Shown one piece after another: positions 1 through 11,075 of a stretch of 64,000 nucleotides of DNA (the stretch's first letter is position 1; the number at the start of each line of letters is the position of its first letter). A model generated the notes under the pieces. It ran no database searches. It was given only the letters and a program-made list of their open reading frames with translations, and had not been told where the DNA came from. Made by a program: the position numbers and the translations under genes. The DNA is from Notospermus geniculatus (Eukaryota > Nemertea > Pilidiophora > Heteronemertea > Lineidae), in NCBI GenBank assembly GCA_002633025.1, contig NMRB01002528.1:3225-67224 (forward strand), in the 5' to 3' direction.

Positions 1-790
1 AATAGGAGCTGTCAGCGAGTTGACCACTAGGTGTCACTAGGGCCCAATTCAATGCATCTAGCGGACCCAGTCATTATCGATCGAGCAGCGATCATAATAG
101 ATTTCCTGTACATTTGGTCCGCTAAGACTGTGCTGCCATCTGTTAGCAATATGCGCGGCTGACTGCTCCTATTAAACCTTCTTTTTACTGAAAATCAGGG
201 GTCTGATTATATGCCTTTCAAAATTTTTGCTGCTCGGTGGCTGAACGGGGGGGGATGCCCCCTTGGATCCCCCACTGGCTAAAAAAATTTGAGCTTTTGA
301 TATAGCACTATTTTACTGCAATGCAGTGTCAAGGGCGTATCACATTTTCCCCCAGCTACCGGTATAGGTCTGTTCATTCCAATTTCATTTCTCCACTCCA
401 TGCCATGGGGAGTATTACAGTCCCGGCAGCCGAATTCAGCGCTCTTGAACTAACATTCACATACACCATCATTACCAGCCAGGTACCCCTTTTACACCTG
501 GGTGGGGTGAAGCAAGTTAGGCAAAGTGACTTGCTCAAGGTCACAAGCGAGCGTGTTTTTTTCTTTGTCAGGACTGGGAATCGAACCCGGAACCCTCTGA
601 TCTGGAGTCCGTCTCGCTAACCACTAGACCACACTGTTGCTCAAAAAAAAACTCACAACCTCAACAATGATAGGCGCTGATGTTCCCAATGCCCCAAATC
701 TGACAGCCAAAAACTCACTACGACCCACGCTCCTTTTGATTCCAAGTTGTCTGACCTCATCATTGACCTTTCAACTTTGACCTTTTGCAG
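1..790. other. Intron of the START gene with a SINE; no coding seen
   Basis: This stretch lies upstream of the first exon seen (acceptor CCTTTTGCAG at 781-790). Apart from the tRNA-like SINE (470-640) I see only unremarkable AT-rich intron and no exon with convincing borders. Confidence 0.5.
470..640 (-). mobile_element. tRNA-derived SINE
   Basis: On the minus strand a tRNA-like head carries an A box (TGGTCTAGTGGTTAGCGAG) and a B box (GGTTCGATTCC) about 35 bp apart. Its body contains CTTGAGCAAGTCACTTTGCC and a GGGGTACCTGGC-type stretch, typical of tRNA-derived SINEs. It has no complete CCA-ready acceptor stem, so it is not a working tRNA gene. Confidence 0.75.
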
Positions 791-3700
791 CCTCCGATGA
801 TGAAAACAGCGAAGATGAGGGCATGCGCGCCGGCTTCCGATCTCTGCCACATTCCCGAGGGCACAGTCGCCAAGGAAGTGGCACTTCCGTCAATACTCTA
901 GGCATTCAGGTTAACAGCAATTTTACAATTTCCTAGAAATTTTTAAAGCCCAACAGTATGTGTTAGGTTTTGTATCTTGCGACGGCCGATGTAACCTTTG
1001 ACGCAACGTCGTATATGCATGCTCAATAAAGGCCTGGGTCCACGTGTGCGTTTTACGCTGCGCCCATTATTTGGAAGCAGAGCGGTGGAAAATAACAAAA
1101 GATTTTACGCATCACGCAGCGTAAAACGCACATGTGGACCCAGGCCTTAAGACTGTTCAAATCTATCTATTCGAATGATCTAAGTTACCAATTAGGTATT
1201 GGGAGTGTTGCTACACATAAAAGAATGAGATGAAGCATGTTACCTTACCTGATGAAAGGTTAGTCATGCTATAACAGCTTGTTGAACTTCTCAAGTGATG
1301 AAGGTATGGCAGCCATTTTTGTTTCGACATAGTATCAGTCCAGCCTCTCTGTAGTGTTACCACTGGCTATATATAGGTTGGACAGGAGACCAGACTTATC
1401 AAGGTGGGGTGGGAGAAAGACCTAATGCATACAGTCGGGCTTTAGGCCAGACTTTTTTTATTCCTTGTTTCGCGAACCCGCCGAATTGAGAATGCCGGAA
1501 TTCGAAAATAAAATAAAAAAATTATTTTTCACAATTTCTCGCGCCCGCCGATTCTTGTAACCGAAAAATCGGGAAATTTTTTTATTTTTTTCTTTATTTT
1601 TTCAAGAACGCCGACTAGAACAACATCCCGGCCTGAAAGTGCCTTTTCGCAGGCGTCTCTTCCCGACCATCGTGCGCACAGGCGGGTTAGCAGACGATCC
1701 TGACCGACTTGAGGATAGCTTTCACTTCCACAACGTCCCGAACATCTGGTTTTATTTCTCTAGGATGGAAAGAAATCACCTCAAAAACTGTTTGGTTGGA
1801 TTCCCCGTGAAATTTCCTTTCCAATGACATAAAGCTTGCCCGTGTTGGTCGTTTTTGTAAAGAGATATTTACTTTATTTGTGTGAATAGGCTGCAACTGA
1901 CAGAGACCCGGAAGAGTTGGCTTCCCACCAAGTGTGTACCTACGATGTTTCTGGTCAGCTAGTCTGACCTTATGAGTAGAAATAAGCTATGATGGCCACT
2001 ATGAGAGGCTTAAATTGGGTCTTTTGTTCAATATTATGTTGATTTCATTGCAAGCTTTACTTAGATTAATCATTTTGGAGCCAAGTTATCAAGTTTGCTT
2101 GACTCAGTTCGAAGAAATCTCAGAGCCAATCAGAAAATAGCCTGCTTTAATATGCTGCAATAGGCGGGAAATTTGAATTCACTTGTGGGTTTAATGAGTG
2201 AGAGACCTCACTGGCCACTTAAGTGACTGTGTGGCTTGAGAGAAGTTTCTCCCTAAAATTCGGGCCTAGTCTCATCTTTGAGGAACCAGGAATTTATGCT
2301 TTATCCGCTACAAACCTTGTCCATGCATGATTGCCTCTTAAACATCACTTCAGCAGGTTGCAATATACAGTGGAACCTCTCTATTAAGGACACCTCTGGG
2401 ACTGACAAATGCTGTCCTGAATTGAGAGGTGTCCTGATTACAGAGGTCAAATTGGAGAGAAATGATCAATTTGGGAGTGAACTCTGGTGTCCTTAATAGA
2501 GAGGTGTCCTCCTGGCAGAGGTGTCCGCTAAGGGAGGTTCTACTGTATCATTATCATGGCCACATTTATATAAAAATTTATTTTTTTTCTTTCCTCCGAT
2601 TTAAGCATTGCCATTGGAATTGCCGAGAAATGTGAAAAACTACTAAAAATAAAATTTATTTTTTAATTTTTTTCCGCCCTCCTCAAATATTTCTCATTAA
2701 AAAAACTCGAGAAACAAGGAATAAAAAAAGTCTGGCCTTAAGAACCTCATTTTTGCCATATTTCGAAGTGTGAATGTGACTGGACATTCTCAAGCTGACC
2801 TGACATTTTTCATGACGATTAGTACAGTATCGTTTTCTCTCTTTCCAGGAGCATGTTTATATCCAAAAGTCTCGCGAGGCGTTAGAAACGGTGTGGGATT
2901 TATATAAATGGTGTGACGAATGGGACCTAATCACAGGGAATGAAAACGACGGATATGTGTACGGGAAGTCGGATAAAAAAATAGGAAAAATATTCAAATT
3001 AACTGTAAGTTGTCACCGTCTTCCTATTATGAGCATTTTACCAATTTTGGGTGTTGGCTGGGAGCTACAACGATTCGTTCATTGATCTTTCCAGGGCTAC
3101 GTTGGCTGCGATCCCGTAACCCTCTATGAAGACATGTGCTATAAACTTGATGAATCACCAAAATGGAATCCCACTGTATTAGAATGTCGGGTAAGTCAAT
3201 CTGTTCTCATTGTTTCCCTGTTAATGTGCTGCACCACATCAGAGGTTCCTTGTGGTTTCCTTTGGGCTTATGCCTTGACCAGTGACAGGAGTGCCTGAAT
3301 TTCATATCATATCATATACCGTATACGCAGATATTTTCACGTGTAAAAATTCTCGTGAAAATCACGAAATCAAAATTTCATCGCGAATATTAATACACGC
3401 ATAAAAGTTTCCCCCAACAATCCTGTCAGTTCACTTCCCTGTCTTTGACGCGAACATTCATCCACAAGAAACAGAAAAAAATGTTGAGTTCGTGAAATAT
3501 TGTCCCGCGAAAATTTGTATTTGCGTATACAGTATTTTACGGGGCGTGAAATAGTAACACTCAACAGGTTTCTAAGGTGAAAGACATAGCTTCCTACCAG
3601 ACTCAAACCCACGGACCCTTGCATAAGGCATCAATCGCCAGCACTCAGGGGCAGTACGCACTAACCAATAGGCCAAATCGCCATCTTCTAAAAAAGATGG

Positions 3701-6700
3701 CTCAATGTATGTTAAACGAGGCGTCCACGACATGTATTCAGCATGTGGAAGGCACCCCTGAATAACTGTTTGTGAATTTATTATACATGTAATTCTAACC
3801 CAACGACTGATTTCAGAGTTTGCTCACATTAAACCCAAACACAGAAATCCACTACAGCGTAGCAGCGGAGTCAGCGGGGGGCCTAGTCAGCGCAAGGTAT
3901 GTCCTGTTTGACGATTATGCTTAATAGCTCTGCTTTTTTTCCTCTGACAGATATTACGAGCTTTGAATGAGAATTCGGACATTTTATACTACAAGGTGGC
4001 GGACACCACCGGAGGAATTGTTGCGCCCAGGTATCTCCTTGGTTCAACTTTTGAAATTTTGGTATTATTTTCGGGGGTTTTGGTTCACTGTGGATGTCAT
4101 TGTCACTAGTATCATCAACATCATCATCATTTGTCACCTTTCTCCATATCATCATCATTCATCACTATTATCATTAATATCATCATCGTCATCATTTTGT
4201 CATCTTCCTCCTCCTCCCTCTCATCAGGCCTAGAAAAATAAATTGTGTGTTTCTGGTCATCGGCGATTTCCAAAAATCGAGGGTCGGACGGTCGGGATTT
4301 TTTTTTTATTTTCCATTTTTGGTACAGATAATTTTATTGCAGCTACACAGGGATTATACTAAAGGTTATCTAGAAGCCAGGAACAGCCTCAAAAGCTGCT
4401 CTGGCATCCATGACTAAAGGCCTAGAGAGCAAAAGAGACTAATTTTGATAGATTTGTTTCCTGGCCAGTCAGAATTTTTGAGGGTCGGTCGGAAAATTAC
4501 AAATGACCGGAAACACACAAATTTTTTTTCTAGGCCTCATCACTAGTATTTCATTACTAATATCGCCATCATCATCATCTTCCTCCTCCTCCTCACTATT
4601 ACATCACTGATATCATCGTAATCATCATCATCGTCACCTTTCTCCATCTCCTGATCACTATGATGTCATTACTGATATCTTCCTCTAAATTGTTGTAATC
4701 ATCATCATCTTGAACTCCACAATCATGATTTATGATTGCTGAGTTTAGATTATCTTCCTGCTGTTTCCTAGCCTGCTGTTGAAAACTGTGTGTGAATTCT
4801 ATGATAAACCGGTGGTTGCAGGACTAACTTACAGTACAGGTCACAATTGACATCCCTAAATTCGCGTAAGTTACGCGTAAGTCACTCGTAATTTACGCAA
4901 CAATTCACGAGCTATGTTACGCGTAACTTACGAGGTGAGTTAGGCGAATTTCGCTAGCTACGCAGTGATTTACGAGGCAAGTTACGCGAAACCAAAGCCG
5001 TGAGTTACGCGTAACTTACGAGTAACTTACGCGAAGCCGTAGGGATGTCAATTGTGACCTGTACTGTATGTCTCAATTTATTTTGTTTAACTGGTTCACC
5101 TTCTTTTACATCTTTTAATCTTGACACTTTTTGTTCCAATTCTTCTAATACTTCCTGGAGCGATTCTTCCTTCAGACTTTCACATATAAAGTGGTATGTC
5201 TTTATAAAGAACACCTTTAAACCTGACAAATGCTGCCCTTAATCAAGGCCCTTTCCCTTATTGACAGAAGTTGTCCTGAGAAGAGTTGAAATGATTGAAT
5301 ACCTGTAATAGAACTTTGGGAACAAACTTTTTGTGTCCTTTATAGAGGTACTCAGGGCCGGATCCAAGGGGGGGGGGGGGCGCCAGACGCACGCCCCCTT
5401 TTGGCCAACAAATCTGAAAATTTCATCGTGAAATTCTGAAATTTGGAGCAAATCATTGAAATTCACCGCAGATTTCAATGTTTCTAGCACAGTGTGCCCC
5501 CCACCTCTTTCCCAAAATCCTGGATCCGCCTCTGGTACTGGTGGAGATATCTGCTTAAAGCAAGGTTCATTGGCACACAGAATTGGTCCGGTTCATGTCC
5601 GTAAAAAATATATTAAATGGACTTCAGTGTTGTCATATCCGGAAAACTAGGGGCAAACGGACTGGAAACGGATCGGATCCGTGTGCCAATGAACCTTGCT
5701 TTAGGGAGGTTCTGTTACATATGTATTGGTACTGGTATTGAACATTGCACTAGAGATGCACTACATGTACTTCCAAGAATTAGAACTAAAGTAAATAAAT
5801 TCAATGCAATGGTAAGCTTCACAGCTACTTTGTAATTCTCAGTTGTGGTCAAACTTGTCCTTGTGCTTTCAGAGATTTTGTAAATGTTCGCCACTGGGTG
5901 GTACGAGAAGGGGTGTACCTAGTCACAGGGGTCGCTTGTGAGTACCCAGACATGCCTCCACAGAAGAATTATGTAAGGTATGTAATCATGGAGATAAATC
6001 TGCCAAAAACTGGCATGTACTCTGTAGCTACATCTACACGGAGCATTTTAGCTCCAGTTAACCGTCTACACGGGGCCTTGTCTCGAGCTAAGTTGTATCG
6101 AGACAACTTTGTCTCAGGTTAAATTGACCCCAGTAGGGTAGGGGGGTTAAGTCAACCCGAGTCAAATTTTGTCTCGAGACAGTTGTCATGTAGACGCAGT
6201 CGCCCGTTTGTCTCGGGACAAAGGCCTATATTGGGGCATGTACGGCTCATTTTGCTGCGCCTCTGCAGCATGTGTACTTCAGTGTTGGCGACTTGTGACA
6301 TCAAATTCAAAGCCAGAACTATAATTCGTGTAGACGCTCCGTTACTTGTCTCGGGTTATTTTGTCTCGAGACAAAGTTGACCCGAGACAAATTAGTCTCT
6401 CGTGTAGACATAGCTTGAAGGTGTCTATCCACGGGAGCTATCTTGCATGAGTTACTTTTGCATGAGTTACTCTCAGGGCAACTCAGCTATGAGAAGTTGT
6501 TTGTGCCATTGGCATGTTTGGTCTCAGCGTAAACCGTAAGGAAAAAATGGTGAATTGCCCATTGTGGGCCAGCCTCCGCGAGAAAACTCTCATGTGGATA
6601 GGCACATTGAGGATACTCCGAAAATTTGTTGGAAAATTTGATCAGGAATTAGGTATTTACTGAAATATTTCAAGAATTCATCAGTTTGAGGAGCCCTGAT

Positions 6701-8782
6701 AGCCGAGTGGTTATCACGTCCTCTCAGCAAGTGGCAGGTCCCGGGTTCGAATCCAGCCCGGGCCATATGGGATTTCATTCCCGGCGCTTCACGTCCGTCG
6801 CATGGGACAGTAAGCCGTGGTGCCTTGTACCTTGTTTCTTTGCAAGCAAGGGCAAGTAAAAGACCCCATCCAAGTGAGGATCATGAGTAGCTTGAGATGG
6901 CCTCATTCGTACTTACCAGGGCCAATAATGCTATGGCGTCGGCCCTGACGGAAAAATCATACAAATTCATCAGTTTGAATTCTTTCTTCTTGTTTTCATT
7001 CTAGAGGAGAGAATCGTCCAGGTGTGCTGGCATTTGAACCGATTGCAGATGATCCAGAGGGATGTAATTTTGTATGGATACTCAACACAGATTTAAAGGT
7101 ATGCATGATTCTTGACTGTCAAATCAGGGCTTAGAGAACTTGGGATGTCGGTGGTGCCATGGAACCCCAAACCAAGAGCTCATCAGGGGTTAGAGAGGGC
7201 ACTGATTCCCCTTGCAATAAGTCTTTGCAATCCAGACCAAGATCCACTTCTTGGGAAGTATAACAGACCATTTGCTGCAAAGTGTTGAGTTAGGACCCAT
7301 GAAAGTGGGGTTCCTCTCACTCTAGGCCTACCTGTCAAATACGTCAGGGGAATGTTTCTCTGTGCATCATTGGCATGCAGGCAAAGCACATGGAACCTGA
7401 CAGCCTAAAAATTATGTAGGTAGATATAGTCCGGCAACATCTAAGCGCGGCCCAATGGAATGCAGAAGTTTTGTAGGAAATTGAGAGTTAGATTTTCAAC
7501 GGACCTTTAGTCACACACGGCTCTTGAATAACCCGTGCACAGCGCGAACAATCGGGGAACGACCACAAATGGTCAACAGGTATGATTTTAAAAAACCGGA
7601 AAGCTCTGTCACATTTCATGACTTCCGCATTCCATTGGGTCGCACTAAGATGTTGCCGGACTGTACAGTCATGGACATTAGTTTATCTACACCTGATAAA
7701 TTGAATATTTCACATATTACTGGGCCGATTTTCACACGGTTTGTTCCATACGAAAGTACATCTTCTTGGTCATATCCCTGCACCAAAATTTTGGAAATTT
7801 GGAAATATTGTAATTACGTAATAGCTCATCAGAAAAAATCGTAAAAATCAACATTTTTATTACGTAATTTTTTTTGGACTTTTGTGGCAGTTTTGATAGC
7901 GTGGAACCTTCTAAGGATCATGGACTTTGTTTCATCAAAATATGTTGAGTGGTTGCTGAGATATTTGAGATTATCAAAATTTCGATAATTTGAGATTTTT
8001 CAATTTTTCACAAAATTTTGATATCAGAAGACAGAGTTCACCTAAAAATGCAGAAGTGTGAAGTTTTGGAACGTTTAGCCAAAACTGGTTAGAAGTTAAG
8101 TATGTTTTTCAAAATATCAATATTTTGATACTTTGAAAAATACGCAATATTTCTGCCTGGTTAAGGCACAAAGTTTCAAAATTTTGTAAATCCATGTTCT
8201 GAGGTTAGCTTAGCTTTATCTAATGGCATCAAAATTTCCTACAAAACACGAAAATCTCAAATTATCAAAATTTTGATAATCTCAAATATCTCAGCAACCA
8301 GTCAACATGTTTTGATGAAACAAAGCACAAAATCCTTAGAAAGTTCCACTCTATCACATCTGCCACAAAAATCTCAAAAATACTACATAATAAAAAGTTT
8401 GATTTTTAGTGTTTTTTTCTGATGAGCTATTACATAATTACGGTATATCCAAATTTCCAAAATTTTGATGCAGAAATATGACCAACAAGATGTACTTTCA
8501 TATGGAACAAATCGTGTTAAAATCGGTCCAGTAGTATTTGAAATATTCAACTTATCAGGTGTAGATAAACTAATGTCCATGACTGTACATGTATGATCAC
8601 TGCAGCTTTTACAGTTAAAATGAAATCACATAAGATTTGGGTTTTTCCTTGTTTTACAGGGCTGGATACCTCAATACCTAATAGACCAAGCCATGTCGGG
8701 GGTTGTGCTCAAGTACATGCGTCATTTACGAATTCGAGCTGCTGAATTAAAAGAGGAAAAGAGGCGACAAAACATTGTGTGA
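791..8782 (+). CDS. STARD3: STARD3/MLN64-like START-domain lipid-transfer protein, 3' part, multi-exon
   Basis: Exons read by splice sites and frame: 791-909, 2849-3004, 3095-3190, then either 3817-3896 or 3951-4030, then 5873-5977, 7005-7098 and 8660-8782 (stop TGA 8780-8782). Phases join without error. The first exon is an acidic, Ser-rich linker (SDDENSEDEG). The others form a whole START domain: EHVYIQKSREALETVWDLYK, GYVGCDP, then RDFVNVR, MPPQKNYVRGEN, CNFVWILNTDLKGWIP, and a C-terminal amphipathic helix (LKYMRHLRIRAAELKEEKRR). START domains hold one sterol or lipid in a tunnel closed by that helix. The block FVWILNTDLKG and the acidic linker resemble STARD3, a late-endosome sterol protein, more than STARD1. 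The MENTAL membrane domain expected upstream would lie left of the window, so STARD1 or an unsplit STARD1/3 ancestor is not excluded. Confidence 0.85.
951..1336. repeat. Dispersed repeat (family also at 19.3, 39.3 and 40.7 kb) with nested hairpin
   Basis: It shares GTTTTGTATCTTGCGACGGC and CTTCTCAAGTGATGAAGGTA-type ends with inverted copies near 39330-40045 and 40745-41290 and a partial copy near 19330-19645. A separate palindrome at 1033-1147 (GCCTGGGTCCACGTGTGCG and its reverse complement) is inserted inside it. Confidence 0.65.
1442..2741. repeat. Foldback element with GGCCAGACTTTTTTTATTCC ends
   Basis: The left arm (1442-1620) begins with GGCCAGACTTTTTTTATTCC. The right arm (2580-2741) ends with its reverse complement, and both arms are AT-rich. 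The spacer has no coding sequence, so this is probably a non-autonomous foldback transposon lying in the intron before START exon 2849-3004. Confidence 0.65.
2369..2548. mobile_element. MITE with CAGTGGAACCTC-type ends
   Basis: The element opens CAGTGGAACCTCTCTATTAA and closes with the inverted GGGAGGTTCTACTGTA, with repeated GGACACCTCT blocks inside. A related, more decayed element lies at 5190-5352. It is nested inside the larger foldback at 1442-2741. Confidence 0.65.
3590..3690 (-). mobile_element. tRNA-like SINE fragment
   Basis: On the minus strand it reads GGCCTATTGGTTAGTGCG (A-box-like) then GGGTTTGAGTCTGG (B-box-like) at tRNA spacing. It is intronic and degenerate, so I call it a SINE head and not a tRNA gene. 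Confidence 0.5.
3817..3896 (+). CDS. START gene alternative exon 4a
   Basis: An 80-bp exon preceded by TGATTTCAG and followed by GTATGT. It encodes SLLTLNPNTEIHYSVAAESA then GGLVSAR, ending on two bases (AG) that make Arg with the next exon (A|GAT). It is homologous to exon 4b just downstream. Its AAESAGGLVSAR block looks nearer to STARD1-type sequences as I remember them. It fills the same place in the START fold as exon 4b, before the conserved DFVNVR strand. Confidence 0.8.
3951..4030 (+). CDS. START gene alternative exon 4b
   Basis: An 80-bp exon preceded by CCTCTGACAG and followed by GTATCT. It encodes ILRALNENSDILYYKVADTT then GGIVAPR, again ending in AG. Length, phase and position match exon 4a. 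The intron between them would be 54 bp, and including both would add 160 bp and shift the frame. Both facts point to a choice of one exon per transcript. Confidence 0.8.
4080..4720. repeat. (ATC)n-rich microsatellite region with insertion
   Basis: ATC/TCA and CTC runs occupy 4080-4235 and 4530-4720. They are split by an inserted foldback (4225-4545) whose arms carry GGCCTAGAAAAA and its complement. It lies in the intron after the alternative START exons. Reading frames across it are repeat artefacts. Confidence 0.7.
4832..5066. repeat. Foldback element built of TTACGCGTAA palindromes
   Basis: The arms CAGTACAGGTCACAATTGAC and GTCAATTGTGACCTGTACTG are perfect inverted repeats. Between them the sequence repeats GTAAGTTACGCGTAA-like words about every 20 bp, so smaller hairpins lie within the large one. 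Confidence 0.75.
5346..5706. mobile_element. hAT-like MITE (GGGCCGGATCCAAGG ends) followed by a second foldback
   Basis: The part at 5352-5535 runs from GGGCCGGATCCAAGG to CCTGGATCCGCCTCTG, the pattern seen again at 10537-10666 and 55836-56013. The part at 5558-5706 is a separate inverted repeat with AGCAAGGTTCATTGGCACAC ends. Confidence 0.65.
6025..6415. mobile_element. Foldback element rich in TCTCGAGACA palindromes
   Basis: The ends TAGCTACATCTACACG and CGTGTAGACATAGCT are inverted repeats. The inside is packed with TGTCTCGAGACAA palindromes and one CCCTACCCTAC block. A relative at 30526-31210 has an expanded minisatellite core. Confidence 0.75.
6690..6963 (+). mobile_element. tRNA-derived SINE with 15-bp target-site duplication
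   Basis: The element starts GAGGAGCCCTGATAGCCGAG, carries a B box GGTTCGAATCC and ends in an A-rich GGAAAAATCATAC. It is bounded by perfect copies of AATTCATCAGTTTGA at 6675-6689 and 6964-6978. That direct repeat shows retroposition into the intron just before START exon 7005-7098. Confidence 0.85.
7428..7662. mobile_element. MITE with AGTCCGGCAACATCT ends
   Basis: Its terminal inverted repeats run AGTCCGGCAACATCTAAG and AGATGTTGCCGGACT, and CAATGGAATGC lies inside each arm. The arms and core recur at 20985-21192 and 40923-41155 with different outermost bases. Confidence 0.75.
7663..8590. mobile_element. Large foldback element with GTACAGTCATGGACATTAG ends
   Basis: About 200 bp at each end are inverted repeats (GTACAGTCATGGACATTAG at the left, its complement at 8570-8590). 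The centre holds ATTTTGATA-rich inner arms that also fold back. A shorter relative is at 54680-55056. It abuts the MITE at 7428-7662 directly. Confidence 0.8.
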
Positions 8783-9270
8783 TATTAAACTGACTACAAA
8801 GTAGATCAAATTGTGTGTTGTGCAACAAAAGTTGCACAGTGTTGCCAAGTTTTTCCATTTGTTGTTTGGATGAGAGTTAAGGGACATGGGGTGATTGCAA
8901 CGAAAATACTGCCTGGCTGATGTGCTATGTGGAGTTACATGTGGTGTGCTACGTGTGTGAAATTCTCCACGACTCATGTGAACCCGATCAAGCACAGATA
9001 TGGGAGTGCGACATTCAGGAAAAGAGGCGACAGAACATTGTGTGATATTAAACTGACTACAAAGTAGATCAAATTGTGTGTTGTGCAACAAAAGTTGCAC
9101 GGTGTTGCCAGGTGTTTCCGTTCGTTGTTTGGATGACAGTTAGAAGACTTGGAGTGTTAGTGACAAAAATACTGTCTGGCTGATGTGCTATGTGGAGTTA
9201 CACGTGGTGTGCTACGTGTGTGAAATTCTCCACGACTCGTGTGAATCCCCATCACAGGACAAAATGGGAG
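8755..9270 (+). repeat. Tandem duplication spanning the START stop codon and 3' UTR
   Basis: About 260 bp is repeated head-to-tail. The first copy begins at GAAAAGAGGCGACAAAACAT (8755) and carries the real end of the reading frame. The second begins near 9017 with almost the same words, including the last codons and the stop. Both copies share GTGGAGTTAC and the CTCCACGACTC block. The second copy is not translated in the main model because the stop in copy 1 comes first. Confidence 0.8.
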
Positions 9271-9493
9271 TGCTACATTCACAAGGTGCAGATTCATGTT
9301 TCCAAAGTTGCAGGAAGTATTACCAGCAAAAAACCTGACTTCCTTCGAACTCGGTCTGAATTCAGATACTTGGGGGAATATCGTGTTGATGTTGTGTGGT
9401 GGTCTTGGAAAACTCGTCGGATGTCGCTGAATGATAAACAAGGACTGTCAGATTGTCTGTGCATTTATCTGCTACTGTTTACCAGTTAAAAAA

Positions 9494-9718
9494 GTATATA
9501 AAGTCAATTTCCAGAATATTTAGCAAATTTTCGACCCCAAGCGGGGTCTTCTTCAGGCTGGAACTTTACAATCTGAAACTCTAGAAAAGACTGTCTTTTC
9601 TAGAGTTTCAGTCTTTTCTAGAGTTTCAGATTGTAAAGTTCCAGCCTGAAGAAGACCCCGGTTGGGGTCGAAAATTTGCTAAATATTCTGGAAATTGACT
9701 TTATATACTTTATTATAT
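9494..9718. mobile_element. Near-perfect palindromic element (TCGACCCCAAGCGGGGTC core)
   Basis: Two arms of about 110 bp mirror each other. Each contains AGCAAATTTTCGACCCC and CTTCTTCAGGCTGGAACTTT and they meet at AAAAGACTGTCTTTTC. The element at 18255-18465 has the same plan with diverged arms. Confidence 0.75.
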
Positions 9719-10184
9719 TGTGTGTCGATTTTTGTGCTCGCCTTCTCTTTGGACTGTTTTACCTGTTACCCGGTACATGTACATGTACATAGTACATTTC
9801 AGCTATTGAAATGTGCGGGTACACGAAGGTCATTAACACTTTCAATTGCGACATTCGACGGGGTTTCGTAGACCGCCTGACATTTGTTTTCATGAAGTGG
9901 GCCTATTTAATCAGATTGTGGTGCTGAAAAGCTCAGATGATCAAATGCAATGTTTGTTTACTGTTTTTCAGATGACTATCATTCTGAAATTATCATCTGC
10001 TCAATGAGCAGCCACACCTGGTTTCATGAATACTTCCTCTGCCCAGAGCTGACCTATTTTCTTAGGGATTCCGGGGGTGGTGTGGTTGGGGTGGGTTTAG
10101 GGATCTCCTGATTCTGGGCTGGGGAAGGGGGGTTAGTACAAGCTACCGGTAGATTAATGCCATGCATTGATCATAGTGCATTAT

Positions 10185-10765
10185 ATAGATGCATCCTCCC
10201 ACAGCAGGGCTTTGGTCTCGCTCCTCTTCATACACTCCACACAAAGCCCTGCTGAAATTGGGCCTCCCAGCCAAGCATGAGGCAGACAGAAAACCATTGT
10301 CCAATCAGAATGCAGCATTTCTAGGGTGTTGAATACTAAATAATTATGACTCATATAAACAATCAACAATAATAAGAATCTTATTTATATATACGAAGAA
10401 CCACTGGGATAATATTCAGTCAATTTTGAAAAGATGGAAGTAATTTGTAGATAAAAAACTTCTACGATAAAACAGGGTAAAACCACGAAAGTACCAAAAC
10501 CATGACAATAGAGGGAGTGCAACTGGAGTATGGAACCAGGGGCGGATCCAGAATCATGGGAAATAGGGGGCACAGCCAGCCCACATCATGGAAAATTTTT
10601 AAGATTTTCCACAAAATAGAGGGGGCACGGGCCGGGTGTGCTCCCCCTGGATCCGCGCCTGGGAACAGCCGCACCAGATTCACTGGATGTTCCATTTCAG
10701 CAGGGGTTTGTGTGAGTGGATGAAGAGGAGCGAGGTAAAAACCCCTGATGTGGGAGGGATAGTTT
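10185..10765. mobile_element. Foldback element with a nested hAT-like MITE
   Basis: The outer arms contain GCTCCTCTTCATACACTCCA and its inverted counterpart (GAGTGGATGAAGAGGAGCGAG). Within it, 10537-10666 is a GGGGCGGATCCAGAATC to CCTGGATCCGCGCCT element of the dispersed hAT-like family. Confidence 0.6.
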
Positions 10766-11075
10766 TAATGCTTCAGTTTTATAAGTAAGAATTTGTGCCA
10801 AGTAATTTTGTGTTCATTACATGGTCTTATTGAATGTTTTGTGGACTCAAATACAGAATTGTTAATGTCTTTTTTAGTATAAATGTATTTTGATACATTG
10901 TCTTTGAGATATCACAAAGCCAGTGTATGAAACTGGCTCAGACAGTGATCATAAGAGTTGAATATATAGACAACCAATGATGATCTCTTACGACAAACGC
11001 CTGCTTTTGCCGGAGCGCTATCTCCACAATCGCACTGGAAGTGCATGTACAAGGCCTTTAGTCCTGCTGTGCTGA

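Noticed and set aside
569-640. A functional tRNA gene
   Set aside because: A and B boxes are present, but there is no paired acceptor stem and the sequence runs on into a SINE body.
1238-1290. Hammerhead ribozyme at CTGATGAAAGG
   Set aside because: The second core element reads GAAC, not GAAA, and no closing stems are visible.
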